Source: Bacteroidetes bacterium UBA2364 (GTDB taxonomy: Bacteria; Bacteroidota; Rhodothermia; Rhodothermales; UBA2364). Taken from it: a stretch of 64,000 nt of DNA. Positions 51,329 to 60,627 of this stretch are shown here, piece after piece (position 1 is the stretch's first letter; each line of letters begins with the position of its first letter). The DNA lies in NCBI GenBank assembly GCA_002344075.1, contig DDTM01000076.1:5384-69383 (forward strand), in the 5' to 3' direction. A program made the position numbers and the translations under genes. Below the pieces are notes generated by a model, which ran no database searches, was not told the origin of the DNA, and saw nothing but the letters and a program-made list of their open reading frames with translations.

Positions 51329-52474
51329 TTAGTTGGTTTCGTCGAAAAGGGTTGGTTTGGACTTTCGGTTACGCAGTGCCTCTATCACTTTGATATTGGC
51401 TTTTGGAAAGGCGAAGTGTTCGAGTTCGTCCTCCATTACCCATCGAAATGGTTGTCCGTTTGCTGAAACGGGAGTTCCACGCCCTAAAGTACATAAAAAT
51501 GCATGAAGTGTAATCTTAAAATGTGTGTAGGCATGTTTCACCAACGCAACTTTTTCGGTAATACCCACCTCAATACCCATTTCTTCTTGTAACTCCCGTT
51601 TACAAGTCTCTTCTAAAGACTCATTAGGCTCTTGTTTGCCGCCTGGGAACTCCCATAAGCCGCCCAATAATCCATCGTCTGGCCTACGGCTGATGAGGTA
51701 CTCGCCCCTGTTATTAACAACCAATCCGATGGCAATGTGGTAATGTGGTATTTTTGGTTTTTTTGAGACACAGGGTAACGCGCTTTGTTGGTTGTTTCTA
51801 TACGCGCTACAGGCAGGCTGTAAAGGGCAGGCCCGACAATCGGGTTTTGCGGGTGTACAAACTGTTGCACCCAATTCCATGATGGCCTCGTTGAAGCGTC
51901 CTGGATATTCTGTTGGCAATAGCCTTGTGGCCCAAATCCAAAGGGTTTTACGGTTTTGTGGCAATCTAATGTCTTCTTCAAAAGCCAATACTCTTGCCAA
52001 AACCCGCATCACATTGCCATCCAAGACTGCCAGTGGTACTTGATAGGCAATAGAGAGAATTGCCGCTGCCGAATAGGGGCCAATACCCGGAAGGGCCAGT
52101 GCTTCTTCTGCGGTTTTAGGAAAAATGCCATTGTGGTTGGCAATGATTTGTTTCGCTGCTTTATGCAGATTGCGTGCGCGTGCGTAGTATCCGAGCCCCT
52201 CCCACCGCTTAAGGACTGCATCTAAAGGTGCTTTTGCCAGATCAAAGACCGTCGGGAACGCTTCCAGGAAGGCATGGTAATATGGCATTGCCTGATCCAC
52301 CCTTGTTTGTTGGAGCATCATCTCGGATAACCAGATTCTGTAAGGGTCTTTGGTTCTTCGCCAAGGCAGGTCACGTGCCTGTATATCAAACCACTGAAGT
52401 AGGTCAACCTGAAAATACGGTCGAATTTGGTGCCATAGTTGAAGGTCTGAATGAGGTATTTCAGAATGGTTCAT
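51329..52474 (-). CDS. mutY: A/G-specific adenine DNA glycosylase
   Basis: A 381-aa protein of normal MutY length. The N-terminal glycosylase has LPWRR, the catalytic Glu in LSEMMLQQTRV, the helix-hairpin-helix LPGIGPYSAAAI and the catalytic Asp in VLDGNVMRV. A four-Cys iron-sulfur site follows with the spacing C-x6-C-x2-C-x5-C. The C-terminal Nudix-like domain holds EFPGGKQEPNESLEE and a REL-x-EE-x-G match, so the Nudix box is intact. It removes adenine opposite 8-oxoguanine. It overlaps the upstream gene by 4 bp. Confidence 0.96.
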   Translation of the reverse strand: MNHSEIPHSDLQLWHQIRPYFQVDLLQWFDIQARDLPWRRTKDPYRIWLSEMMLQQTRVDQAMPYYHAFLEAFPTVFDLAKAPLDAVLKRWEGLGYYARARNLHKAAKQIIANHNGIFPKTAEEALALPGIGPYSAAAILSIAYQVPLAVLDGNVMRVLARVLAFEEDIRLPQNRKTLWIWATRLLPTEYPGRFNEAIMELGATVCTPAKPDCRACPLQPACSAYRNNQQSALPCVSKKPKIPHYHIAIGLVVNNRGEYLISRRPDDGLLGGLWEFPGGKQEPNESLEETCKRELQEEMGIEVGITEKVALVKHAYTHFKITLHAFLCTLGRGTPVSANGQPFRWVMEDELEHFAFPKANIKVIEALRNRKSKPTLFDETN

Positions 52475-52836
52475 GATTTCAGGGTTACGGAGATCAGTAT
52501 TTCGGAGGCTTCATTAACAGCGGTATAGGCTCGAAATCGGATCAGGTGTATGGAGCCGGGTTTTTCCCGGTCGGTATCCCAATAAAAGGAGCGTTTTACC
52601 AACCAACTCATGGCAGGTGCCTGTACAATTTCGTAACGGACAAAAGGTTTCCCTGAACGTGTTCGGCGCGGCAAAACGAAGAGAAATGCACGGCCAATAG
52701 GGTGTTGTTGTATGGTAGAATCGGGGCGTATAGCCTCGGTCCGTTGGACGGGGTTTTGTGCATAGGCGGTCGTATGCAGACAAAACCATAACCCTGACAG
52801 AAAAATCAGGCAGTTGGTGCGGAATATTTTTTTCAT
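52471..52836 (-). CDS. Exported protein, unknown
   Basis: A 121-aa protein with a signal peptide (KKIFRTNCLIFLSGLWFCLHTTAYAQ). The mature part is about 95 residues with alternating strands (GRAFLFVLPRR, KPFVRYEIVQ, AYTAVNEASEILISVTL), suggesting a small beta protein of the periplasm. No family recognised. It overlaps mutY by 4 bp and reads outwards from the Omp85 gene with only 15 bp between start codons. Confidence 0.65.
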   Translation of the reverse strand: MKKIFRTNCLIFLSGLWFCLHTTAYAQNPVQRTEAIRPDSTIQQHPIGRAFLFVLPRRTRSGKPFVRYEIVQAPAMSWLVKRSFYWDTDREKPGSIHLIRFRAYTAVNEASEILISVTLKS

Positions 52837-52851
52837 TACAAAACGGAATAG

Positions 52852-54408
52852 ATGAGAATTATTAAAAATAATGCGTTACGGGGCTTAAAAAAAGGCTTGT
52901 TTTTTCACTGGGCTTGCCTTTTTATGCTATTGTTTGGGGCGATCCCTTGGTTAAGTGCGCAAACGGATATGCCCATTGGATCTACTATGGTTATAAAATC
53001 AGTTAAATTTCTGGGACTTACCGATGTTGAGGAAAGGTTCATACGTGAACAAATGGCGATAGGGGCATTGCAAAAGATAACGTATAAAGCCCTTCAAGAA
53101 GATTTGGAGCGCATTTTGAATCAATTTATAGGGCAAGGTTTTTTGTTAACTCGTGTTTATATAGAAGATGCTTTGGTTGATTCACAGGAACAGGCGGGCT
53201 GGCATCTGGTGATACGAGTAGAGAAAGGGCCGCCCGTGAAGTTCTCTGGCTTGGTCTTAACAAATCCTACTCGCATCAAATCGGAATATATACGTGCGGT
53301 GCTGGGGCTAAAATCCACCCAATGGATGACGCAATTTGACCCCGAAACTGCGCGTACTCGATTACAAGAGATGGGAGTTTTTGAACAGGTGGCATCGGTT
53401 GAGGTTAAAATTGATCCCAACTTGGATGCGCAAGTAGTGGTGAAGGCGCAAGACCGTCCACCAGGGAGTTTCGACCTTGCGTTGGGCTATCTTCCAAAGT
53501 CTCAGGCGCAAAAAGCAGGTGTGGTAGGAAACGGAACCCTTTTGCTTCGGAGTGTAATGGGGCGTGGCGAAGAATTACAAGCCCAAATCAATCGGATGCC
53601 CGGACAGTCGAATCAGGCCGAAATAGCCGCCAGATGGCCTTTTGTGATGGGTTTGCCTATCCGGTTCCGAGGGAAATGGACAGGACAACAGCGAGATTCA
53701 ACGTTTAACCAATCAGGATTTGAATTAGAGACAGGGTATGTGCATGTAAACCGTCTGGAGTTTTTTGCATCGGTGGATCGGCGCTCGATTCGTCCGGGGG
53801 TAAAAGGGAATAAAGACGGATTGGCACGTTCGGATGCGTGGTTTGTAGGGATCGGGGTGGGTTATGAGATGGCTGACAGTCGCGTAAATCCACGAAAGGG
53901 CGCTCAAGTGGTTTCGGTGTTGCAGCAAGGTAAAAAAGACGTGCAACGGCCCGACGGAGCACGTGAGTCTGTCAATCAGCAGCGGCTTTCGGTGGTATTA
54001 CGGATCTTTTTACCCACCTTTAAGCGTCAGGTATGGGTCTTGGGGGGCGACTTTAGGGCTCTCTTTAGCCCTTTTTGGGATGATGCCGATTTGTTCCGGT
54101 TTGGTGGAGCAACCTCCCTACGTGGTTATAATGAGGAACAGTTTAAGGGAAATGCTGGTGGGCGTTGTTTTACAGAATATCGGTATCAATTGGATGCTGC
54201 ATCATATGCGTTTGTTTTTTTTGATGGGGGCATGGTACAAACCCCAAAATCTGTAGGAAACGCTGCCACTCATTTGATACGGATGGGTTATGGTGCGGGT
54301 CTGCAATACAGTACCCCACTTGGCTTAATGCAAGTTTCCTATGCCGCCAATCCGGAGGAAGGTTTTGCAAATGGGCGGCTTCATATTGGTCTGAAACTGG
54401 GTTTGTAA
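52852..54408 (+). CDS. Omp85 (BamA/TamA)-family outer-membrane protein
   Basis: A 518-aa protein. The signal peptide (LFMLLFGAIPWLSAQ, cut near residue 38) leads to two POTRA-like domains (about 45-120 and 125-205) and a barrel of about 300 residues. The L6-loop motif of Omp85 proteins is visible as LRGYNEEQFKGN, and the barrel has the C-terminal strand HIGLKLGL. With two POTRAs, it is shorter than BamA (five) or TamA (three). Its closest analogue may be a FhaC-like or a Bacteroidota-specific translocator. Its substrate is unknown. Confidence 0.87.
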   Translation: MRIIKNNALRGLKKGLFFHWACLFMLLFGAIPWLSAQTDMPIGSTMVIKSVKFLGLTDVEERFIREQMAIGALQKITYKALQEDLERILNQFIGQGFLLTRVYIEDALVDSQEQAGWHLVIRVEKGPPVKFSGLVLTNPTRIKSEYIRAVLGLKSTQWMTQFDPETARTRLQEMGVFEQVASVEVKIDPNLDAQVVVKAQDRPPGSFDLALGYLPKSQAQKAGVVGNGTLLLRSVMGRGEELQAQINRMPGQSNQAEIAARWPFVMGLPIRFRGKWTGQQRDSTFNQSGFELETGYVHVNRLEFFASVDRRSIRPGVKGNKDGLARSDAWFVGIGVGYEMADSRVNPRKGAQVVSVLQQGKKDVQRPDGARESVNQQRLSVVLRIFLPTFKRQVWVLGGDFRALFSPFWDDADLFRFGGATSLRGYNEEQFKGNAGGRCFTEYRYQLDAASYAFVFFDGGMVQTPKSVGNAATHLIRMGYGAGLQYSTPLGLMQVSYAANPEEGFANGRLHIGLKLGL

Positions 54409-54563
54409 AACGAAAGGCCGGGCGGCTCTTTTTTGCACCTTGAAGCCTAATTGGAGCTGTAAGAGGGGAAGCGTCCATTTACAAAACCAAAGAATCTTCG
54501 TTAATAAGTCAGTCAATTGGCAGATTTGAACTGTTTCTGTCAAAAAGAGGGCCTCAGAATGGC

Positions 54564-54593
54564 AAAAAGCCTCTCCATTAGTGGAAAGGCTTT
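54564..54593 (-). terminator. Terminator after the DUF5916 gene
   Basis: On the minus strand a 12-bp stem with one G-U pair (arms at 54566-54577 and 54582-54593), a 4-nt loop and a run of T. The space between it and the Omp85 stop holds nothing else recognisable. Confidence 0.9.
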
Positions 54594-54615
54594 GCTTTTC
54601 GGTAACGTGGTTGGC

Positions 54616-56946
54616 TTACCGTCGGAACATATACTGAAATTTAAAGAAAACAGATCGGTCGGTTGTGTACAGTCCGGGGTTTTGCGGGTATGTGGCATCG
54701 TCGGCATCAGCGCCATTGAGGTTCGCTCCCACGTAAAATACCGTTAACGGATTTACCTGATACGTTAACAAAGGCTGTAGGCTAAACCCTTCCGAGAAAG
54801 AATTGACCTGGCCGACCAACCGGATATTAAATGCACGGCTTGCTTGATAAGTTAGGGTTGTACGACTCACAAAACCACGATAAAATTCTTCGCCAGTGGT
54901 ACGGTGCTTCATCATGGCGTATGAAATATTAGGACTGATTTCAAAGCCGCTGAAGGGTCGTAAATAAAAGCCACCCCATCCGCTAAACTGCCGTCCTGGC
55001 TCTGGCGTATCGGTTCTGCGGATGCTGTTACCATAATTAAATCCAATATCGAAACCAAAGTTTTTACTAAAGTTGCTACCGCCCCACATGTTGATCCGGC
55101 GTAAGTCTTTAAACTGGACCCCATGAAACACTTCTTCGCTGATAACATTGGTATTAAATCCCACATATGATTGGCCTTTCATTTGAATATTCATATTAAA
55201 GCCTAAAAAGGTGTCTCGCACTTTGTTGTCAAAAGACCAAATCCGTCCTGTGTATGCTGCTGGGCGAACTTGGGTGATAAACCGATCTTTGAAGTAGAAT
55301 GAATATCCCTGCCAGATATTGGCTTGCCGGAAGTTGTTTTGGCTTACAAATCCATTGTCTGCGCGGAATGTAGGACTAACGGCATCGTAGCCAAAATAAA
55401 AATTCCACTCCCGCGATTGACGAATAAAGCCAATTTTGCCCGAATGCCCTGTAAACGTTTCTCCATCAAGTGCAACCGTGTGACGGCCTTGGTCGAAGGT
55501 ACCAGAAAGCCCATATTCGTTGTTCAGGGTAGGATTATTCAGTTCTTCGGTTCTGCTGCCATTTAGTTGGTAGGTAAAATAATATTTTGGGGAAAAATTG
55601 ATTTTCCCATCTAATGCCACCACAGAGCCACTACCGCCTTCAGGCATCCGACGGTCAGTTAACAAAGCTGCTATATAATTTCCACCTTTCATGGCTTGTT
55701 TAAACCGGAGAATATTGCTTATGCTTCTTCCGTTTTCCATAACCTCACTGGATTCTGATAAAGGGATAATAATCGGTGAATGCTCATCCATCGCCCCAAT
55801 GTATCCAAAACTACTTTGGCCTTGCCGCGAAATGAACTTGGTTGCAACCAAAGGGGCATTCATCGAGCGCGTATAAACGGTCTGGAAAGGTTCGCCAAAA
55901 TTAAACCCACTTTCCTGATCAAAGAGGTCTGCACCTTCTTGGAAGAAAGGCCGGCGTTCGGGGTAAAACAAAGCAAGTGTAGAATTAACACTGATTTGGT
56001 CGGCATCGGACTCAATCTGGCTGAAGTCTGGATTAAACGACATCTCGGCAGAGGTGTTTGAATTGAAATCTAATTTCAGGTTCAAAGAAGGCTCCATGTT
56101 CTTCAAACCAAGTTTTTCTTTGGTAAAAGGCGAGCCGGGGTTGGCACTGTCTTCGCGACTGGCTTCATTCGAGCCAACCAGTGCAGGCAATATTTGGTAG
56201 TGCATAGACCCGCTCTTGACACCTTTGATGTTTTCGAGTGTACCAAATTGGCACATGGTACAAGCATTGTTTTGTGTAAGTGCTGGCCATGCGTACATGT
56301 GACGGCTGGCTCGTGGGTGATTAACCAGAAAGTTTACTCCCCAAGACTGTACTTCTTTGTTCGGAAAACTTAGGCTGGAAAATGGAATGGCCATCTCTAC
56401 TTCGTACCCCGTTTCTGTTTTGCGACCTGCCGAAGTATAAATTAGGTTGTAGCTACTATCGTCATTGTTGCCATTTCCTCTTGAATCTACCTGAATTCCT
56501 GATGGATTTGCGCCTAAGAGTAAAAAATAGCTATTATTCCGATAAGTATCTAAAGCAATAGCGACCCAGTCATCCGACCAAACCTCGTCCCGTTTTCCAT
56601 TCGTGGATCTTAACGCAGAAGGCTCGTCTGTGACCCGATAACCAACATAAAGATACATTGCATCGTATGTAATCCATGCTTCTGCTTTAATGCCTGGCGT
56701 AGAGCCTTCATTGGGTTGGAATTCTGTAAAATCTTTGACCAAAGCACCGGTTACCCATTCATCAGCCTTTAGTTCACCATCTACTTTTATGGGAGAGGGC
56801 GTGGATTTTAAGTTGAGCGCCTTGTTGGGATCGGTTGATTTTTGCTGGATTCGAGGGGTTGCGAACAGCAAAACAGGTAACAAAAGCAATACAAAAGACA
56901 GCGGCGCGACCCGGAAACGGGTGGCCCAGAGGGGATTGGGGTACAT
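54616..56946 (-). CDS. DUF5916-domain protein with CBM9-like N-terminus
   Basis: A 776-aa exported protein with a signal peptide (LSFVLLLLPVLLFA). Residues about 45-240 show the carbohydrate-binding family 9-like fold (IKVDGELKADEW, AWITYDAMYLYVGYRV, VEMAIPFSSLSFPNK). The rest, about 280-776, is a strand-rich barrel ending FFKFQYMFRR with a terminal aromatic-Arg stretch, the DUF5916 pattern. Such proteins are frequent in Bacteroidota, probably outer-membrane barrels that bind a surface ligand. The ligand is unknown. No transcription partner is adjacent. Confidence 0.85.
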   Translation of the reverse strand: MYPNPLWATRFRVAPLSFVLLLLPVLLFATPRIQQKSTDPNKALNLKSTPSPIKVDGELKADEWVTGALVKDFTEFQPNEGSTPGIKAEAWITYDAMYLYVGYRVTDEPSALRSTNGKRDEVWSDDWVAIALDTYRNNSYFLLLGANPSGIQVDSRGNGNNDDSSYNLIYTSAGRKTETGYEVEMAIPFSSLSFPNKEVQSWGVNFLVNHPRASRHMYAWPALTQNNACTMCQFGTLENIKGVKSGSMHYQILPALVGSNEASREDSANPGSPFTKEKLGLKNMEPSLNLKLDFNSNTSAEMSFNPDFSQIESDADQISVNSTLALFYPERRPFFQEGADLFDQESGFNFGEPFQTVYTRSMNAPLVATKFISRQGQSSFGYIGAMDEHSPIIIPLSESSEVMENGRSISNILRFKQAMKGGNYIAALLTDRRMPEGGSGSVVALDGKINFSPKYYFTYQLNGSRTEELNNPTLNNEYGLSGTFDQGRHTVALDGETFTGHSGKIGFIRQSREWNFYFGYDAVSPTFRADNGFVSQNNFRQANIWQGYSFYFKDRFITQVRPAAYTGRIWSFDNKVRDTFLGFNMNIQMKGQSYVGFNTNVISEEVFHGVQFKDLRRINMWGGSNFSKNFGFDIGFNYGNSIRRTDTPEPGRQFSGWGGFYLRPFSGFEISPNISYAMMKHRTTGEEFYRGFVSRTTLTYQASRAFNIRLVGQVNSFSEGFSLQPLLTYQVNPLTVFYVGANLNGADADDATYPQNPGLYTTDRSVFFKFQYMFRR

Positions 56947-57285
56947 GGAAATTACTCCTAAGTGAGGTTGTATTCCAGTCAGACCGAGGGTGGGCGCTCT
57001 AATGGAAAGGGTTGCAATAGGGGGTTAAAGGTTTTGGAATCAAAACGGATGGAAGTTGGGAAAGGTTACGAAAGGGTATAATATTTTTTAGGCCGTGCCC
57101 GTCAGTCCTGTGTGGATGTGAAAAAAAGAGCGGATGGGCCTTCCGCAAAACCCATCCGCGTCCCACCATTATGCCTGAGATAAGCATTTAAAACTAAAAA
57201 GAGATGTGGCGCAAGATTACAATCTTTGTTTGAATAACTCAATAGAACTTTTGGTTACTTTTTCCGATTTATTAAGAAGGTATTG
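56947..57285 (-). other. Intergenic region between two minus-strand genes
   Basis: About 340 bp. It holds the strong hairpin at 57121-57159 and the presumed promoter of the DUF5916 gene, for which I found no good match. The part next to the aminotransferase gene (57160-57285) is AT-rich. No small gene or RNA seen. Confidence 0.5.
57121..57159 (-). terminator. Terminator after the aminotransferase gene
   Basis: Arms GCGGATGGG (57130-57138) and CCCATCCGC (57151-57159) are perfectly complementary with a 12-nt loop. On the minus strand a T run follows (A run at 57121-57127). It sits about 127 bp past the stop codon, which is unusually far. Confidence 0.88.
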
Positions 57286-58566
57286 TTAATTTTTATAAAA
57301 TATTTGCGACAAAACGTCATGTATGATCTTTAAACCGTTCCTAATTTCCTCTTCTGTAACCACAAGAGGGGGGATAAACCGAATGACATTTCCATAAGTG
57401 CCACAAGAGAGCAAAAGCAATTTCTTTTCCAAGCAGCCTTTTTGGAGTGCGGTAACCGTTGCAGCATCCGGAGTGCCGTTTTCGTCCCTAAACTCCATAC
57501 CCACCATGAGTCCAAACCCACGTACTTCGACAATACGTGGAAAAGTAGCCTGAAGCGCCTTTAGTCCTGTTGTGAGTTGCGCACCTCTTTCTGCGGCATT
57601 TTCGATCATATGTTCGTCGCGCATTGCCCGTATGGTTGCAATTGCCGATGCGGCTGCCAGCGGATTTCCGCCATAGGTTCCGCCGTGGCTTCCGGGAATC
57701 CACTTAGCCATCATCTCGGAAGAAGCTGCAATGCAAGACATGGGCACACCACTTGCAATGCCTTTTGCCATAATCATGACATCGGGCCTTACATTATAGT
57801 GATCTTGAGCAAACCATTTTCCGGTACGTCCAAATCCCGTTTGCACCTCGTCCATCACCAATAGAATGCCATGCTCGTCGCAAATCTCGCGCAGGGCCTT
57901 CATAAAAGCGGGGGGAGTAGGCACATAGCCTCCTTCACCTTGTTCTGGTTCCAAAATAATGGCAGCAGTCTCCGCTGGAGCTGTTTGACTCTTCAATAAA
58001 TGCTTTAATTCTTTGATACAATATTGGATGGTGGTTTCTTCGTCCCAACCATACCGAAGGGCATGGGGAAATGGTGCAACGAAAATACCTGCTGGTAGTG
58101 GTTGGTATCCAATCCGATATATGGTTTTAGAAGTGGTCATGCCCATTGTAAGGTGGGTGCGTCCATGAAAACTACCTTGGAAAACAATAATATTTGGCCG
58201 TTTGGTCACTTGTTTGGCCAATTTGACTGCGGCTTCGGTGGCTTCGGCGCCCGAGTTTGCAAAGAAAAACGAGTCAATGTGCTCTGGTACAATTGTCCGC
58301 AATTCCTCTGCCAGATCAATCAATACACGTGTATAGAAGACATTCACTTGTCCATGTAACATCTTCGTCGCTTGTTCTTGAATGGCGGCCACTACTTTTG
58401 GGTGGCTATGCCCTGTGTTGGTTACGCCAATTCCGGAAGTAAAATCCAGATATTTTTCTCCGCTTTCAGTATAAACCCACGAGCCGGAACCATGAGTAAC
58501 TACCAACTGAGAGATTTTGGTGGTGACGGGCGAGAGGTGTGTTTGTACGGGTAAATGCTGACTCAT
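57286..58566 (-). CDS. Class III PLP-dependent aminotransferase
   Basis: A 426-aa enzyme. The start at 58566 (MSQHLPV) is preferred over one 17 codons earlier. Class III features: FTSGIGVTNTGHSHP, FFANSGAEATEAAVKLA, FQGSFHGRTHLTMG, LVMDEVQTGFGRTGKW with the Asp that contacts the pyridine nitrogen, and IMAKGIASG with the catalytic Lys. The sequence is closest in style to GABA/ornithine-type aminotransferases. Being divergent from dapD, it may supply the aminotransferase step of lysine/diaminopimelate synthesis, but a 4-aminobutyrate role is as likely. Confidence 0.9.
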   Translation of the reverse strand: MSQHLPVQTHLSPVTTKISQLVVTHGSGSWVYTESGEKYLDFTSGIGVTNTGHSHPKVVAAIQEQATKMLHGQVNVFYTRVLIDLAEELRTIVPEHIDSFFFANSGAEATEAAVKLAKQVTKRPNIIVFQGSFHGRTHLTMGMTTSKTIYRIGYQPLPAGIFVAPFPHALRYGWDEETTIQYCIKELKHLLKSQTAPAETAAIILEPEQGEGGYVPTPPAFMKALREICDEHGILLVMDEVQTGFGRTGKWFAQDHYNVRPDVMIMAKGIASGVPMSCIAASSEMMAKWIPGSHGGTYGGNPLAAASAIATIRAMRDEHMIENAAERGAQLTTGLKALQATFPRIVEVRGFGLMVGMEFRDENGTPDAATVTALQKGCLEKKLLLLSCGTYGNVIRFIPPLVVTEEEIRNGLKIIHDVLSQIFYKN

Positions 58567-58786
58567 GTTGTAAATCGGATAATAATGTGAGGGAGTTTCT
58601 GATAAATTTGCAGCCAAAGTACAAAATTTGAGGAATCATGTAAACGGACTATTTTGATTGACCTCAAAAATAGTTGCGTTTTTTTGTTTGATCCGGGTTG
58701 TTTTTCACCATAATCTGTTTAGTATGTGCCTTGTGCCTCCGTATCATTCATGCTTATCCTTTAGAATAATCAAAATATATGTAAAC

Positions 58787-59620
58787 ATGACTTCATTAGA
58801 TTATCAGGTACTTGTAGTACAAATCCGGGACGTAAACCGACCTCAAGCAGACCGCCTTGCTGATTTTCGGATCTTTCGGGCGGCTTTAGAAACCGGTACC
58901 ATTCGCGCTGCAGAGCGGGATGCGGTAGGGAATTGGCACGTAAATACATGGGTTAAACAAGGGATTTTGGCAGGTTTTCCACTTGGAGAGATGGAAGACG
59001 TATCGGTACCGGGTTTCCCGTTCTTCGACAAAGCCACTTATCCGGTACAATCGTTCACCTTAGGCCACAAAGTTCGTATTGTACCTGGTGGAACCACCAT
59101 TCGTAGTGGGGCTTATGTTGCACCGGGTGTTGTGTGTATGCCACCGAGTTATATCAATGTGGGTGCATATGTAGATGAAGGCGCGATGGTGGATTCTCAC
59201 GCACTGGTAGGATCTGCCGCGCAGATTGGTAAGAAAGTACACCTCTCGGCGGCAGCACAAATCGGTGGTGTCTTAGAACCCGCTGGGGCGCTTCCGGTGA
59301 TTGTGGAAGATCATGTATTTATTGGGGGAAATTGTGGGGTTTATGAAGGCTGTCTGATACGAGAGCGGGCTGTTTTGGCATCCGGGGTTATCCTAACGGG
59401 TTCCAGTCGGGTGTATGATTTGGTAAATGAACGGGTCATCACCCGTAACGAATCTGGTGTGCTTGAAATTCCGGCTGGTGCAGTGGTCGTACCTGGTTCG
59501 CGTAAGGTTTCCTCGGTATTTGGGGCGTCTCATGGATTATCGGTTTCTACACCCATCGTGGTCAAATATCGTGATGATAAAACGGATGCAGCCTTAGCCC
59601 TTGAAGACGCGCTTCGTTAA
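58787..59620 (+). CDS. dapD: Tetrahydrodipicolinate N-succinyltransferase
   Basis: A 277-aa left-handed beta-helix acyltransferase. The start at 58787 (MTSLDYQ) matches the family length. The hexapeptide repeats appear from about residue 105: VRIVPGGTTIRSGAYVAPGVV, NVGAYVDEGAMVDSHALVG, then VFIGGNCGVYEGCLIRE. DapD makes N-succinyl-2-amino-6-oxopimelate in the lysine and peptidoglycan pathway. It is divergent from the aminotransferase gene with about 220 bp between the starts. Confidence 0.92.
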   Translation: MTSLDYQVLVVQIRDVNRPQADRLADFRIFRAALETGTIRAAERDAVGNWHVNTWVKQGILAGFPLGEMEDVSVPGFPFFDKATYPVQSFTLGHKVRIVPGGTTIRSGAYVAPGVVCMPPSYINVGAYVDEGAMVDSHALVGSAAQIGKKVHLSAAAQIGGVLEPAGALPVIVEDHVFIGGNCGVYEGCLIRERAVLASGVILTGSSRVYDLVNERVITRNESGVLEIPAGAVVVPGSRKVSSVFGASHGLSVSTPIVVKYRDDKTDAALALEDALR

Positions 59621-59622
59621 GG

Positions 59623-59640
59623 CGTTGTGACCAACGTTTT
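59623..59640 (+). terminator. Weak terminator candidate after dapD
   Basis: CGTTG (59623-59627), TGAC loop, CAACG (59632-59636), then TTTT. A 5-bp stem directly after the stop. Marginal. Confidence 0.4.
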
Positions 59641-59643
59641 ACA

Positions 59644-59683
59644 GCCAGCGGATCCTTGTTAAATGGGTTGTTGGTTCGCTGGC
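59644..59683 (+). repeat. Inverted repeat between dapD and an AT-rich gene
   Basis: GCCAGCG (59644-59650) and CGCTGGC (59677-59683), perfect 7-bp arms with a 26-nt gap and no T run. It sits at the left boundary of the low-GC gene that follows. Confidence 0.45.
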
Positions 59684-59748
59684 AAAGGGCAGAGTTAGCA
59701 GCTACCTATAATAATTTGCTTGCTTAAACAATTCAATTCAAACTAAGA

Positions 59749-60378
59749 ATGGAGAAGAATTCAATACCAGATATCCAAATTTTAAAAAGTAGAGAAGGTA
59801 GAGAAACGTATTTCCATGCTAAATCCATTGTAAATTTACCTCAATGGATTGGTTATTTTGATAACTATGTATGTTCAGAAACAATTAAAGACGGACTATT
59901 TGGTATTGGAATTGATAATAACATTGAGTTAAATGAAGATTTTACACCAAGTCAAGAGCAAGTGAATGCCTATTACTATCTGATAGAAAACCATGATATT
60001 ATTAAACATAATATCTTGCAGGCACTCACAAATTTGATATTAAACGATTATGAAACCTTTGACCCTGTGAACCTTCCAAAATTATCAGATTTGACGCATG
60101 ATTTTGACTTTAAAAAATATATAGGCCCACGAGTTATTAATATCACTACTGACATAAAAGACGAATTCGCTTACATTACTTGGCACTTTCATTGCCTTTG
60201 GGATTCTGAGCATGGCTTTGAAGTAATAACACATAAAAATAGAATAATAGATATTGGGGGGGAAGCAGATGGATTCAAAATCTACGAAGACAATGGAGCA
60301 GCAAAAGAAGTGAAATATCATTTTGACAAACGTCTTAATACAATGAAAGAAAAGAAAAAATGGTGGAAATTTTGGTAG
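59749..60378 (+). CDS. DUF6985-like protein, AT-rich
   Basis: A 209-aa cytoplasmic-looking protein. The central part QEQVNAYYYLIENHDIIKHNIL and the later WDSEHGFEVITHKNRIIDIGG fit the pattern I associate with DUF6985, small proteins sometimes found as immunity-like or cargo genes. The C-terminus ends KKKWWKFW. Base use is clearly more AT-rich than in neighbouring genes, with many AAT, AAA and ATT codons, so recent transfer is likely. No toxin gene adjoins it. The function is not known. Confidence 0.65.
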   Translation: MEKNSIPDIQILKSREGRETYFHAKSIVNLPQWIGYFDNYVCSETIKDGLFGIGIDNNIELNEDFTPSQEQVNAYYYLIENHDIIKHNILQALTNLILNDYETFDPVNLPKLSDLTHDFDFKKYIGPRVINITTDIKDEFAYITWHFHCLWDSEHGFEVITHKNRIIDIGGEADGFKIYEDNGAAKEVKYHFDKRLNTMKEKKKWWKFW

Positions 60379-60627
60379 TAATAGAGCAGAACAAGTAGTA
60401 GCCAACAGTGTACACCATGATCATACTCCCGATAAGTCGTACGGCGCAGGTACATCAACCGTATCCGCATGTTGTGGGAATGGGTTAACGGTAAAGAGAG
60501 GCGGCTACAATCGAGCCGTTTAGCAGTACTTCATTGCTCATACTAAATTGGAATACCCCCTACTTCCAGTCCATAAAAAAACCGCCCATCAGGAATGACG
60601 GGCGGGAGAGTGCGTTGGTTTTTCTGT
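60379..60627. other. Non-coding gap after the AT-rich gene
   Basis: About 250 bp between convergent genes. Apart from the terminator at 60575-60605, I see no gene, RNA or clear repeat. Its composition returns to that of the surroundings. Confidence 0.4.
60575..60605 (-). terminator. Terminator after the Cj0069-like gene
   Basis: On the minus strand a 10-bp stem (arms at plus 60596-60605 and 60582-60591, one G-U pair) with a TTCC loop and a run of seven T. It lies 22 bp after the stop. Confidence 0.92.

Noticed and set aside
54409..54440. GC-rich hairpin followed by T after the Omp85 gene
   Set aside because: Only about three paired bases can be formed, too weak to call a terminator.
59621..59748. 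Integron attC-like site before the AT-rich gene
   Set aside because: The repeat arms do not carry matching RYYYAAC and GTTRRRY core boxes, and no second site follows the gene, so the cassette idea is not supported by sequence alone.
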